Below, piece by piece: positions 1 to 11,216 of a stretch of DNA of 64,000 nucleotides. Origin of the DNA: Artocarpus heterophyllus (Eukaryota; Streptophyta; Magnoliopsida; Rosales; Moraceae); contig CM046353.1 of NCBI GenBank assembly GCA_025403435.1, positions 14,184,836-14,248,835 on the forward strand. Reading direction: 5' to 3'. The notes under the pieces were generated by a model, which worked only from the letters and a program-made list of their open reading frames with translations, did not search any database and was not told the origin of the DNA. Position 1 is the first letter of the stretch. The number at the start of each line of letters is the position of its first letter. The position numbers were made by a program, and so were the translations under genes.

Positions 1-1
1 A

Positions 2-88
2 GCCTACGAGCCTCTTATGGGTCACCTCCTCCGGCACTACAACCTTCGTCAAGATCCAAACAATGAAGGTGGGGTGGCAGCTGAATAA
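2..88 (+). CDS. Possible C-terminal end of an upstream gene (partial)
   Basis: The first 88 bases are clearly more GC-rich than what follows and hold an open frame of 28 codons (from GCC at base 2) closed by TAA at 86-88. The peptide contains PLMGHLLRHYNLRQDPNN and ends GGVAAE. Right after the stop the sequence becomes T-rich and non-coding, as a 3' untranslated region would. I do not recognise the protein family. It is probably the last exon of a gene lying mostly outside the window, but the evidence is only composition and an open frame, so it could be chance. Confidence 0.35.
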   Translation, partial: AYEPLMGHLLRHYNLRQDPNNEGGVAAE

Positions 89-1395
89 GGATTTTTTTTC
101 CCTCTACTGGTTATTGAAAGGGGGTTGTTTTTGGGTTGGTAGGGACTAATTAGGAGTTAGGGTTTAGTTTTAGTTTTTTTAGTTTTGTAATTTCTTTTTA
201 TTATGTTTTTAGTATTTAATATTTTTTATAGACAATCAGAATTTAATACCTTTGATTAATTGTTAATGGTGTGCCACATCAACATTCCCGTTAGAATTGT
301 AGACAGACTTAAATAAAAGGGACATTTTGATTGGTTTTCTATAGATTGGAGGGCGTTTTGAACGGTTTCGAAATTCAAAGGACAACTTGAATAAAGGTAC
401 ATAATTCAAGGGGAATTATGAAAATAATCCTCCATAATTTGATAAAAAAAGACCATTTATAGGAGAATTCTTGAGTTCAAGAACTACCTAATTATGTGAT
501 AAAATTGGCTACAAAAACTAAGGCCGAAGAGAAAAGAAATTTAAAACTATTCATGAATTTATCCTTCTTTTTAACACATTTTTTTAACATTTTATCTAAA
601 TGAATATCCAATTTTTATGGAACATTTTAATAGTTATCAAGTGCTTTTTGAGGGAACACGCATATCTAAATCACTATCAAAATTTATAATTTTTTTTTCA
701 CATAATTAACACATTGTAGAAACATATTAATTATAAGCCTAGGATGCGAACAGGAAATTTATAGAGTACGTAGATTTACATCACGCCCTCACATATATAT
801 GTTTATAAAAAAGGAACAATTAAAAATATTTGTTTTTTTATCTATACATACATATATAAAAGAGCCAAAATTACTTTGGACACTTCTGCTCCATTTGTCA
901 CATACGACCTTTTCATTTTTTCTTTTACTTTTTGTTATCTTTTTTTTTTCCTTTTATTTTTCTAATTTTTTTTTCTTTTTTATGTTTGATTTTTCCTCTA
1001 AAACTCTTATACACTTTCGGATGTTTTTTTAAAACACATTTTTGTCCTCCAATTTGCTTCTTTTAAATGTGTCTTTATTTATCTAATTTTTTATTGTATG
1101 ACCTTTATTCTATCAAAATGACTCTTATAACTTTTTCTTAATTAATGTGCTTAAAAATTTTTTAAAGTCTATTTTTAAACTTTTTTTTTACTCAACTCTT
1201 TGAGCAATTATTTTCTGATAAATATCTTTCTCTAATTTATACTTGTGGCGATAATTTTTCTTAAATGTATCATATTTAAATATTCTTAAATATTTAAAAT
1301 GGTATACAAAAAGATAAAAATTAATGTTTAATATATAAAGTTAATTCATGACACTTAACTAGCATAAAAAAAAGAACAAAAAAAAATGTTTGTTA
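89..1395. other. AT-rich spacer, no gene seen
   Basis: The first 300 bases could be the 3' UTR of the partial gene at the window start. The rest is T-rich low-complexity DNA with long oligo-T runs around 900-1000. The short open frames are made of F, L and S codons from poly-T and are not credible genes. No repeat boundary was found until the 5-bp target duplication at 1396-1400. Confidence 0.6.
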
Positions 1396-1400
1396 CTCTG

Positions 1401-3369
1401 TGTAACACCCCTATGTGGGGGTTAACAGTTTTAAATAAATAAAAATAATTTTAAATTTTAAATTATTTAAATCAATTAAACAATGCCCATGGGTCTTTAA
1501 ACAACAAGAAAAATAAAAATAAACGTTTTAAATACAAACCACAGTTTTTAGTGTAGCACTAAATATATATAATTACAGTCATCATCACCATAGTACAATT
1601 CCCAAATAACTTAACACAGCCATAAAAAAAAAAATAATACAACTCTTACATGTTGTAGATAAGTTGTAATTAAATAGGGTCTTCTAACACGAAAACAGCA
1701 GGATTGTTTTCGCTTATTCCTCTTCAAATATGTTGCACTGAGTTCCACCTGAGATATGAAGATATGACAGGGATGAGCATCGACATGCCCAGTAGGGAAA
1801 TCATGACTCACCTTATGGTTTATCCATTACCACATTAAAAACTGCATGGTTAGTAGGTTACATCATATTTCAGATTATGAGGTTTATTATGATCACATCT
1901 TATGGATACCGTAGTTAATCATTACCAAGTGTCATAATTACACATTTATACAAATATTACCAATCATCATTGTTCCTAGGTATCCATGTTAAATTGAGTA
2001 TCACTCAACTCATCGAAACCCAAATGGGCGCACTTGATCACCCTATAAACATTCCAAGGGTGTTCCGGTGAGGGGACATCAAGCCCCGAGTCCTCACCAA
2101 ATCAATTCCTGTACAGTGTGTTCTGGGACTTTCAACCCAAGGAAGCGTCATCACCTTCCCCCTATTTTACCTTTTTGGGTATTCATGCCCAAGGACGTAA
2201 CCGCCGCCCTCTTCATGTCTCACCATTTCTCTATATTAAATCATTATTAATAGAGTCAGTTTTCCTAACCATGCTTCTCAATTTATAACATGTGTCAATT
2301 CATTATGTTCCTCGCCGTACAATACAAGACGAGTCCATGTCATAGTTTCATATGTGATACTCATATAATATCAGTTCAACATAGATATATATATATTGCG
2401 GCAAAACAATCAATTTTAATTCTATAAAAACCTCACAAAAATGAGTAATAGAATCCCTACCTTTCAAGCTTATCAACAATCTTTTAATCCTGGAATCAAT
2501 TAACGTTAGCTCCACACATCCTTGACCCTAAGGCATGCATAAGGACAATTAAAACTAAAGCACAACGTATAATCACATTCATAAGTGAGTTATGTGTAAA
2601 CCCGTCTACTAGTGCCATTAAAGTATTTTTATGCATTAAACATGGAGAAAATGCATACTAAAAACTAAGTTTAGATTAAAGAAAACCTACCTCAAAACTT
2701 CTTTGAAAAGCACCAAAGTTTGGGTTATCAATCAAGCTTGAATTAACTTTAAAACCGCCTCGATCATGGTTGGGAATTATAATTGTCTTGGCCACAAAGA
2801 GAGCTTTGTGCTCTATGTCTTTAGTTAGAAATTTGAAGTGAGAAGGGAGAGAATGAGAACTAGAGAAGAAGGTGGTGATAGTTAAATAAAAAGATATCAA
2901 AATGCTTAAGAGGAATGGGATGTTTACGGGGAAAAGTTGTAAGAAGAAACAAAAGAGTCTTAAAGGAAAATAACATCTTGTCTCCCATGAAGACTTTTAG
3001 CAAATAATGCCAACATAATTGAGGGGATAATTGGAGTGAATTATAGAAGAAGATAAGGAAATAATTGATTAGGTGGTTGAGAAAATATCTCCATGTCTTC
3101 TATGAATTGACGGAAAATAATTCAATGTCCCCTTCGGATACCTTTAGCAAAATGAGAAGAAGTCTATATAATTGAGCAATAATTTAGGGAGACAAGATTG
3201 GTAGAAGTAAGTGTTGGTAAGTTTTGAATGTTTCTTAGGAAGACTTGGTAAGAAAATACTAAAATGGTATTTTTTTTAAATGATCATAAACAACTTAGTA
3301 ATTTTAAATAGTCACATTTTATTCATTAAATTTTACAAAATTATGCCCGTTAAAAATACGGGTGTTACA
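1401..3369 (-). repeat. 3' LTR of the chromovirus-like element
   Basis: 1969 bp, near-identical to 8259-10228. In element direction it starts TGTAACACCCGTATTTTTAA and ends with CCCCCACATAGGGGTGTTACA-type sequence, so both ends can form short stem-loops (CCCGT/ACGGG and CCCC/GGGG). It contains a GC-richer block around 1990-2240 that is also present in the LTRs of the element at 25.8-34.7 kb. Small open frames inside recur in both LTR copies and are not separate genes. Confidence 0.93.
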
Positions 3370-3406
3370 GCTCTCCCCTCCTATAAAAATTTCGTCCTCG
3401 AAATTT
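3370..3406 (-). other. Polypurine tract and adjacent hairpin
   Basis: On the minus strand the purine-rich AGGAGGGGAGAGC (3370-3382) directly abuts the 3' LTR, where the plus-strand primer must lie. Just upstream in element direction (3387-3406) is an 8-bp inverted repeat, AAATTTCG-AGGA-CGAAATTT. The same hairpin and a similar tract sit at the equivalent place of the second element (32334-32372). Confidence 0.85.
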
Positions 3407-3424
3407 CGTACACTGATTACAATG

Positions 3425-3562
3425 TTAAAACAAATGTAGGTACTTTTCTCTCATTTCAGATTCAAGTTCCCATGTGGCTTCCTCCACATCATGGTGTTGC
3501 CACATCACTTTCACCAGAGGAATTCCACGACGACGTAATAATTTTATTTCATGATCCAGTAT
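3425..3562 (-). pseudogene. Chromodomain-like tail cut off by a stop codon
   Basis: Beyond the stop that ends the gag-pol ORF (3563-3565, TAA on the minus strand) the same frame stays open for 45 more codons to a second stop at 3425-3427. The extra peptide has hallmarks of the chromodomain-type tail of plant chromoviruses: a PLVKVMW core, then EEATWE and a charged end. The stop is most simply a C-to-T change of a glutamine codon. Without readthrough, the integrase would lack the part thought to steer insertion into particular chromatin. Both the frame and the family resemblance are visible here; the functional loss is inference. Confidence 0.75.
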
Positions 3563-6500
3563 TTAAACTGGAATTTCTTCATAATTCGTATCTCCTTGAA
3601 TTGGCACATCTGTCCACATGATCACATGTGAAGGGTCGGGTTCATACTTTCTCAACATCGATACATGAAACACATTATGTACATGAGACAATTGTGGTGG
3701 TAGGTCTAAACGGTATGCCAACGTTCCAATGCGTTCCACAATCTCAAACGGTCCTGTATACCTTGGTGCTAACTTTCCTTTAACACCAAATCGAGATACA
3801 CCTCGTTTTGGTTTCACTTTTAAGAACACAAAGTCTCCGATCATGAACTCTAAAGGTCGCCTCCTCTTATCTGCATAACTCTTTTGTCGACTTTGAGCTG
3901 TCTGAAGATGTTCGCGAATAATCTGGATCTTGTCCGTTGTTTCTCTGATAAACTGAGGCCCAAGTTCAAGACGCTCTTCCTTTTCAGCCCAACACAATGG
4001 AGATCTACAAGGTCTACCATATAAGGCCTCATATGGAGCCATTCTAATACTTGCTTGGTAACTGTTGTTATATGCGAATTCAACATATGGCAGCTGTGCA
4101 GCCCAATTTGTTCCAAAGTCCAGCACACAAGCCCGAAGCATATCCTCGAGAATCTGAATGACACGTTCAGATTGTCCATCTGTTTGAGGATGAAAAGCTG
4201 TACTAAAATTCAATTGAGTTCCCAAGGCCCTCTGCAATCCTCTCCAAAATTTCGACGTGAAACGTGTATCTCTATCGGAAACTATTGACATTGGCACTCC
4301 ATGCAATGTCACTACCTTTTCCACGTACAATTGACATAATTTTGAGACACTATAATTAGTTCTGATTGGGATGAAGTGGGTTGTCTTAGTTAAACGATCT
4401 ACAATTACCCAAACGGCGTCATGCCCTATTTGAGTCTTAGGAAATCCAGTAACAAAGTCCATTGTCACATGATCCCACTTCCATTCTGGAATAGGTAAGC
4501 TCCTCAACTCGCCTCCAGGCTTTTGATGTTCCGCTTTAACCTGTTGGCACGTCATGCACTTAGAGACAAAGGTTGCTACATCTCGTTTCATTCCTCGCCA
4601 CCAGTATTGTCGTTTTAGATCCATATACATTTTTGTGCTTCCAGGATGAATAGCAAACTTTGAACGGTGAGCCTCATCTAGCACCGCATGCCTGAGATAT
4701 GGATCCTCTGGAACAACTAATCTTCCTTTGTAAAGTAAAAATCCTTCTGGCTCAATCTGCCATCCATCCAGTTGTTCTCCATTTTGTATTTGTTTCCAAA
4801 CCCTACGTAATCCTTCATCGTGCCATTGTCCTTGTTTTACTTTCTGAATTAACATAGGAGTTGCTATCACATTGAATAAGAAAGCTCTCTCGTTATCTTT
4901 ATAATATTGCAAGTTGAAGTCGGCGATGGTGACTCGTCTCCAATCTTCCAATGCTAAACTGGCTATACGTCCGTTGTTCTTACGACTTAGAGCATCTGCC
5001 ACGGCATTTGCTTTTCCAGGATGATATTGGATACTAAAGTCATAGTCCACCATGTACTCAGTCCATCTTCGTTGCCTTAGATTGAGATCCTTTTGAGTAA
5101 ACAAATATTTCAGACTTTGATGATCTGAATATAGCTCGAACTTTGCGCCATATAGATAACATCTCCAAATTTTGAGTGCGAAAACCACAGCAGCTAACTC
5201 AAGATCATGTGTGGGGTAGTTCCTCTCATGGGGTTTCAACTGGCGTGAGGCGTAGGCAACTACTCGTCCATGCTGCATTAACACACAACCCAAACCGTTT
5301 CCTGAGGCATCAGTGTATACTGTGTAAGGCTCCTCGTTGTTAGGTATGATCAGCACAGGTGCACTAGTGAGTCTTCGTTTCAGTTCCTCAAATGCTTCTT
5401 CACATTTATCATCCCACACGAACTTGACATTCTTCCTTGTGATTTTTGTTAATGGAGAAGCAATCTTTGAAAAATTCTCTACGAAGCGTCGATAGTATCC
5501 AGCTAGTCCGAGGAAACTTCGAATCTCTGACACGTTCTTTGGTCGTTCCCAATTTAGCACTGCTTCAATTTTGGAGGGGTCCACTGAGATGCCTTCTTCA
5601 GAGACAACGTGTCCAAGGAACTTGACCTTCGTCATCCAGAAATCACATTTTTCTCTTTTTGCATAAAGACCATGTTCTCTCAACGTTTGTAGAGCGATCC
5701 TCAAATGCTCAGCATGTTCTTCTTCATTTTTAGAATAGATCAAGATATCATCTATGAAAACAATGATAAATTGATCTAAGTACGGTCGAAAGACACGGTT
5801 CATCAAGTCCATGAAAGCCGCTGGTGCATTAGTCAACCCGAAAGGCATGACAAGAAACTCAAAATGACCGTAGCGAGTCCGAAAAGCTGTCTTTGGAATG
5901 TCCTCTTCTCTTATCTTCAGTTGGTGATATCCGGATCGTAAGTCAATCTTTGAGAAATAGCAAGATCCTCCTAACTGATCGAACAACTCATCAATTCGGG
6001 GTAGAGGGTACTTGTTCTTGATAGTCAATCGATTAAGCTGGCGATAATCGACACAGAGCCTCAACGATCCGTCATGTTTCTTCACAAAAAGTACTGGAGC
6101 TCCCCAAGGTGATGTACTTGGTCGAATAAATCCTTTTTCCAGTAATTCGTCCAACTGCTTCCTCAATTCCACTTTCTCAGCAGGTGCCATTCGATACGGG
6201 GCAATAGAAACAGGCGCTGCTCCTTGAGTTAAGTCGATGACAAACTCAATTTCTCTATCAGGCGGAAGTCCGGGCAATTCATCTGGAAAAACATCTGAAA
6301 ATTCATCCACCACAGGAGTGTGAGAGGATAGGTCACTCTTCTTTAGTTCTCCATCTGAAGCAAAGATCGTCCCAAGATTGGTGAAATTCCTTCGTCCTCC
6401 AATACAAGCCTTTAGCACCGGGGCTGGCGTCACTGTTCCTGTTTTTGCCTGAAATTCGATGACTTGTCCATTCTTGGTGAATAAAGAGACACGTTTCCTA

Positions 6501-8107
6501 TGACAATCTACTATTGGCTGGTATCTAGTTAAGATTACATCAAACTCTGTCATAGTTATTACATATAGGTCAGCCGATAGTTTATGTTCTCCTATAACAA
6601 TACACACTGATTTACAAATTATGGATACTTCAGCTATCCCGCCCATTGGTGTACTAAGGGTTAATGATGAACTACATGTCTCAGTTTCTAATTGTAGTAC
6701 GGAAGCAAATAACATAGATATAAATGAATGAGTGGCACCAGTGTCAAATAATACATGAGCCCAAGAATGAGACACGTGAATCATACCGTCTACAACTGAG
6801 TGATCAGCCTGTTTTCCTTGTCCAGTTGTAGCCGTAATTGCATAAGCTTGTGCTGGTGCTTTTCCTTTATCACTTTTTCCTCGGTTTCCTTGGCTACTAC
6901 TAGCCTTATTATTATTTCTCCCAGAAAAATATGGCTTTTGATTCACTGAGCCTTGTGGAGTCGGTTGGAAGTTCTGATTAGCATAAAAATTGGAACCTTG
7001 TGGCCGCTGTTGATAGTTGTACTGAGGCTGGAACCCTCGAGGTTGAGTTACTGAGACTTGGGAAGCTGGAGTGTTTTGCTGAGGCGCTCCATGATTTTGA
7101 CTCCCTCCCCAAACAGTGGAGCCAAAATGACTTCCTTGTGGCCTTGGTGCAAAGGATGATTGTGTAGGGCGGTTAGGGCAATTTCTCCTCAGATGTCCCA
7201 CTTGTCCACAGTTATGACAAGCATACGGCTGGAAACAATCACTGCTAGAAGATCCACCACCAATAGTCACTCCACTATGCTGAATGACTTGCCCTTGTGA
7301 CTTCTCTTTCTTACTTATTTTCCTTTGACGCCCACCAGAACCCTTATACTCTCCATAGGAGTTATTTAGTTCTGTCTCTGCCCGCTGTGCCGCAGCTACA
7401 AGATCAAGAAAATCTGTTGATGGAACAGCAGCTATCATTTGTCTGATTTTCGGCCTCAGGTTATTTCTAAATTTTTCGCATCTCGCCATTGGATCCGATA
7501 CAGCCCCGGGATTGTAGCGAGACAATTCTATAAATCGAGCATGGTATTTAGCAACTGTTGTATCTCCCTGCACCAGGTTTTCAAATTCTCGCATCATTGC
7601 TTGCCTATGGCTCTGAGGAATATAGGTGTTGCGAAAAATGGTTTCGAACTGCTCCCATGTAAGATTCGGCACGTCATAGTCGTCTTTCTGAAGATCCCAC
7701 CATTCTTCGGCTTTACCCTCAAATATATATGTTGAAAAGCTAACCCAATACTCCCGTGGAATCCTCAAGGTGTCCAACTTCTTTTTGACTGCCTTTAGCC
7801 ATTGTTCTGCTATGACCGGGTTAGGTTCTCCACTAAATGTGGGTGGTTTCTGCTTCATAAACTCCTTCAACAGAGTTAGATGTCGTTGTTCGGGATCACG
7901 AACCTCCACAGGTCTTTGCACATTTTGTAATGCTTGAAGAATTTGTCCTAAATTATTTACTTCTGGTGCAGCTGGCGGGGATTGTGTTGCATGTCGTAGT
8001 TGCTCATCTTCTTGAGCTTGTTCCATCGGTTCCGGTTGCTCAACTTCTTGAGCATGTTCAACCGGTTGTGACAGCTCAGACGATTGCATTTGACGTCTTG
8101 GTGGCAT
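3563..8107 (-). CDS. Gag-Pol polyprotein of Ty3/gypsy element
   Basis: One uninterrupted ORF of 1514 codons from ATG at 8107 (MPPRRQ start; the frame is open for 14 codons further upstream but with no ATG). Domains in order, approximate residues: Gag with retrotransposon-gag core (90-250); CCHC zinc knuckle [14 protein letters not shown] (297-310); aspartic protease with DTGATHS (about 454); reverse transcriptase with FIDD catalytic box (about 783); RNase H with YTDASG (about 930); integrase with HHCC zinc domain (about 1150-1185) and DDE core (D near 1215, D in SDRDTRF near 1276, E in SERVIQ near 1313). It supplies particle, processing, copying and integration functions. All catalytic motifs seen are intact, so the element may still be able to move, apart from its truncated tail. 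Transcription would start in the LTR at 8259-10228. Confidence 0.95.
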   Translation of the reverse strand: MPPRRQMQSSELSQPVEHAQEVEQPEPMEQAQEDEQLRHATQSPPAAPEVNNLGQILQALQNVQRPVEVRDPEQRHLTLLKEFMKQKPPTFSGEPNPVIAEQWLKAVKKKLDTLRIPREYWVSFSTYIFEGKAEEWWDLQKDDYDVPNLTWEQFETIFRNTYIPQSHRQAMMREFENLVQGDTTVAKYHARFIELSRYNPGAVSDPMARCEKFRNNLRPKIRQMIAAVPSTDFLDLVAAAQRAETELNNSYGEYKGSGGRQRKISKKEKSQGQVIQHSGVTIGGGSSSSDCFQPYACHNCGQVGHLRRNCPNRPTQSSFAPRPQGSHFGSTVWGGSQNHGAPQQNTPASQVSVTQPRGFQPQYNYQQRPQGSNFYANQNFQPTPQGSVNQKPYFSGRNNNKASSSQGNRGKSDKGKAPAQAYAITATTGQGKQADHSVVDGMIHVSHSWAHVLFDTGATHSFISMLFASVLQLETETCSSSLTLSTPMGGIAEVSIICKSVCIVIGEHKLSADLYVITMTEFDVILTRYQPIVDCHRKRVSLFTKNGQVIEFQAKTGTVTPAPVLKACIGGRRNFTNLGTIFASDGELKKSDLSSHTPVVDEFSDVFPDELPGLPPDREIEFVIDLTQGAAPVSIAPYRMAPAEKVELRKQLDELLEKGFIRPSTSPWGAPVLFVKKHDGSLRLCVDYRQLNRLTIKNKYPLPRIDELFDQLGGSCYFSKIDLRSGYHQLKIREEDIPKTAFRTRYGHFEFLVMPFGLTNAPAAFMDLMNRVFRPYLDQFIIVFIDDILIYSKNEEEHAEHLRIALQTLREHGLYAKREKCDFWMTKVKFLGHVVSEEGISVDPSKIEAVLNWERPKNVSEIRSFLGLAGYYRRFVENFSKIASPLTKITRKNVKFVWDDKCEEAFEELKRRLTSAPVLIIPNNEEPYTVYTDASGNGLGCVLMQHGRVVAYASRQLKPHERNYPTHDLELAAVVFALKIWRCYLYGAKFELYSDHQSLKYLFTQKDLNLRQRRWTEYMVDYDFSIQYHPGKANAVADALSRKNNGRIASLALEDWRRVTIADFNLQYYKDNERAFLFNVIATPMLIQKVKQGQWHDEGLRRVWKQIQNGEQLDGWQIEPEGFLLYKGRLVVPEDPYLRHAVLDEAHRSKFAIHPGSTKMYMDLKRQYWWRGMKRDVATFVSKCMTCQQVKAEHQKPGGELRSLPIPEWKWDHVTMDFVTGFPKTQIGHDAVWVIVDRLTKTTHFIPIRTNYSVSKLCQLYVEKVVTLHGVPMSIVSDRDTRFTSKFWRGLQRALGTQLNFSTAFHPQTDGQSERVIQILEDMLRACVLDFGTNWAAQLPYVEFAYNNSYQASIRMAPYEALYGRPCRSPLCWAEKEERLELGPQFIRETTDKIQIIREHLQTAQSRQKSYADKRRRPLEFMIGDFVFLKVKPKRGVSRFGVKGKLAPRYTGPFEIVERIGTLAYRLDLPPQLSHVHNVFHVSMLRKYEPDPSHVIMWTDVPIQGDTNYEEIPV

Positions 8108-8238
8108 AGTTTCTACTGGCTGCGAAAATTTAACTAGGATCAGTACCAAATGATGATGACATTAACACCTAACTTTAAAACCATTCCCAAAGATTAATTT
8201 TTCAGGTGGTGCTATACCCCCTAGGTTAATCGAACCTA

Positions 8239-8251
8239 GGCTCTGATACCA
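8239..8251 (-). other. Primer binding site, initiator-Met tRNA
   Basis: On the minus strand TGGTATCAGAGCC lies seven bases inside the 5' LTR boundary. It is complementary to the 3' end of plant initiator-methionine tRNA, the usual minus-strand primer of many plant LTR elements. The second element has the identical motif at 28120-28132. Confidence 0.92.
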
Positions 8252-8258
8252 AAAATTC

Positions 8259-10228
8259 TGTAACACCCCTATGTGGGGGTTAACAGTTTTAAATAAATAA
8301 AAATAATTTTAAATTTTAAATTATTTAAATCAATTAAACAATGCCCATGGGTCTTTAAACAACAAGAAAAATAAAAATAAACGTTTTAAATACAAACCAC
8401 AGTTTTTAGTGTAGCACCAAATATATATAATTACAGTCATCATCACCATAGTACAATTCCCAAATAACTTAACACAGCCATAAAAAAAAAATAATACAAC
8501 TCTTACATGTTGTAGATAAGTTGTAATTAAACAGGGTCTTCTAACACGAAAACAACAGGATTGTTTTCGCTTATTCCTCTTCAAATATGTTGCACTGAGT
8601 TCCACCTGAGATATGAAGATATGATAGGGATGAGCATCGACATGCCCAGTAGGGAAATCATGACTCACCTTATGGTTTATCCATTACCACATTAAAAACT
8701 GCATGGTTAGTAGGTTACATCATATTTCAGATTATGAGGTTTATTATGATCACATCTTATGGATACCGTAGTTAATCATTACCAAGTGTCATAATTACAC
8801 ATTTATACAAATATTACCAATCATCATTGTTCCTAGGTATCCATGTTAAATTGAGTATCACTCAACTCATCGAAACCCAAATGGGCGCACTTGATCACCC
8901 TATAAACATTCCAAGGGTGTTCCGGTGAGGGGACATCAAGCCCCGAGTCCTCACCAAATCAATTCCTGTACAGTGTGTTCTGGGACTTTCAACCCAAGGA
9001 AGCGTCATCACCTTCCCCCTATTTTACCTTTTTGGGTATTCATGCCCAAGGACGTAACCGCCGCCCTCTTCATGTCTCACCATTTCTCTATATTAAATCA
9101 TTATTAATAGAGTCAGTTTTCCTAACCATGCTTCTCAATTTATAACATGTGTCAATTCATTATGTTCCTCGCCGTACAATACAAGACGAGTCCATGTCAT
9201 AGTTTCATATGTGATACTCATATAATATCAGTTCAACATAGATATATATATATATTGCGGCAAAACAATCAATTTTAATTCTATAAAAACCTCACAAAAA
9301 TGAGTAATAGAATCCCTACCTTTCAAGCTTATCAACAATCTTTTAATCCTGGAATCAATTAACGTTAGCTCCACACATCCTTGACCCTAAGGCATGCATA
9401 AGGACAATTAAAACTAAAGCACAACGTATAATCACATTCATAAGTGAGTTATGTGTAAACCCGTCTACTAGTGCCATTAAAGTATTTTTATGCATTAAAC
9501 ATGGAGAAAATGCATACTAAAAACTAAGTTTAGATTAAAGAAAACCTACCTCAAAACTTCTTTGAAAAGCACCAAAGTTTGGGTTATCAATCAAGCTTGA
9601 ATTAACTTTAAAACCGCCTCGATCATGGTTGGGAATTATAATTGTCTTGGCCACAAAGAGAGCTTTGTGCTCTATGTCTTTAGTTAGAAATTTGAAGTGA
9701 GAAGGGAGAGAATGAGAACTAGAGAAGAAGGTGGTGATAGTTAAATAAAAAGATATCAAAATGCTTAAGAGGAATGGGATGTTTACGGGGAAAAGTTGTA
9801 AGAAGAAACAAAAGAGTCTTAAAGGAAAATAACATCTTGTCTCCCATGAAGACTTTTAGCAAATAATGCCAACATAATTGAGGGGATAATTGGAGTGAAT
9901 TATAGAAGAAGATAAGGAAATAATTAATTAGGTGGTTGAGAAAATATCTCCATGTCTTCTATGAATTGACGGAAAATAATTCAATGTCCCCTTCGGATAC
10001 CTTTAGCAAAATGAGAAGAAGTCTATATAATTGAGCAATAATTTAGGGAGACAAGATTGGTAGAAGTAAGTGTTGGTAAGTTTTGAATGTTTCTTAGGAA
10101 GACTTGGTAAGAAAATACTAAAATGGTATTTTTTTTAAATGATCATAAACAACTTAGTAATTTTAAATAGTCACATTTTATTCATTAAATTTTACAAAAT
10201 TATGCCCGTTAAAAATACGGGTGTTACA
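8259..10228 (-). repeat. 5' LTR of the chromovirus-like element
   Basis: 1970 bp, about 99.7% identical by eye to 1401-3369. As the upstream LTR for minus-strand transcription it would hold the promoter and the start of the RNA. The perfect CTCTG target duplication follows at 10229-10233. Confidence 0.93.
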
Positions 10229-10233
10229 CTCTG

Positions 10234-10439
10234 CACCCCAACTAAATAGTTGTTTCCCATTTTGATGCCAAATACAATATAATATAATATAGTAATTTTT
10301 TTATTTAGGTCGGCTATACTTATCTATTTTTATGTTTCTATATTTTACCTATCATGACCGACGTTATCTTTTTTTTTTTTTCCCTTGTAATATATTGTTG
10401 TCTTGCTACGTACCATCTTCTGTCATAATTGATATGTAA

Positions 10440-10484
<45 letters not shown>

Positions 10485-11211
10485 GTATATGTATGTATGT
10501 ATATGTGTCTATACACACCCACCCCAGTAACAAGTTTTAGTCAATTAATTCAACAAAAAAATAGTTTTTTTTTTTGCTAAATCAACAAAAAACTAGTTAA
10601 TTAATTAGTACAGTGTGACAATAATTTTATTTTCAATAACTTTTTTTTTTCCTAATTAATTCACATGACAAATCACGAGCGCCCCAATTAAATTGTTTTT
10701 CTTGATCATCTGCTTAATAACTCTTTTTAAGAAAAATTTCTTCAAGAATAGTTATATGTCATCTAAAAAAATCTAGTAGTTGTTGTTGCTTTTTCCCCCT
10801 AAAGATATATTAATATAAGTATATAACTAAAATTAATTACTCATAAAGTCCTATGTATTCTTCCAAAAGAAAAACAAAAGGAAGCCAAATACAAAATAGA
10901 GGTGAACTTATTATACAAATCAATTGCAAGTCACCAACCTAAAAACAATATGATAGTGATGATATCATGGCAGCCGAGCATACACCATTCCTCTCTCTCT
11001 CTCTCTCTAGAAGTCTTGTTGCTAATAAACATGCTTCTTCATGCTTTACAGGGTATAGATAGCTCATAAACAGTGCCAAAGTCGTGTATTTTGCTATCTT
11101 TTCCCCTATTGTAGGGGCGTTTAAGTTTTGATTCTTGAAAAAGTTTGTAATCGGACACAAATAACTAAATTTATAATCAAAATGACAAACTTTGTTGATG
11201 TGCTTTACATT
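10234..11211. other. AT-rich spacer between two LTR insertions
   Basis: Unique-looking AT-rich DNA without a convincing open frame. It holds the TA/TATG microsatellite (10441-10510) and a short CT run at about 10990-11008. Nothing else supported. Confidence 0.55.
10441..10510. repeat. (AT)n followed by (TATG)n microsatellite
   Basis: About 15 AT units run straight into a series of GTAT/TATG units with a partly repeated TATATGTATGTATG pattern, as expected from slippage mutation of a dinucleotide run. Confidence 0.9.
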
Positions 11212-11216
11212 GTATG

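Larger units (their letters stand above)
1401..10228 (-). mobile_element. Complete Ty3/gypsy chromovirus-like LTR retrotransposon
   Basis: An 8.8 kb element read on the minus strand. Two LTRs (1401-3369 and 8259-10228) begin TG and end CA, and the whole is flanked by the perfect 5-bp duplication CTCTG (1396-1400 and 10229-10233). Internal order in element direction is 5' LTR, tRNA-iMet primer site (8239-8251), one gag-pol ORF (8107 to 3563), a hairpin, a polypurine tract (3370-3382), and the 3' LTR. By eye the LTRs differ by about five substitutions plus two length changes in A and TA runs, so insertion is recent. The order RT, RNase H, integrase identifies Ty3/gypsy; the chromodomain-like tail and iMet primer site suggest a chromovirus of the Tekay/Del type (inference). 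Its LTRs share about 0.7 kb with those of the element at 25813-34672, suggesting that they form an autonomous/non-autonomous pair. Confidence 0.95.

Noticed and set aside
2068..2250. 60-codon frame repeated at 8925-9107, 27251-27433 and 33811-33993
   Set aside because: It lies antisense inside conserved LTR sequence. Repetition of the LTR explains it; no initiation context or domain supports a protein.
2676..2900. 74-codon frame repeated at 9535-9759
   Set aside because: LTR duplicate, low-complexity composition.
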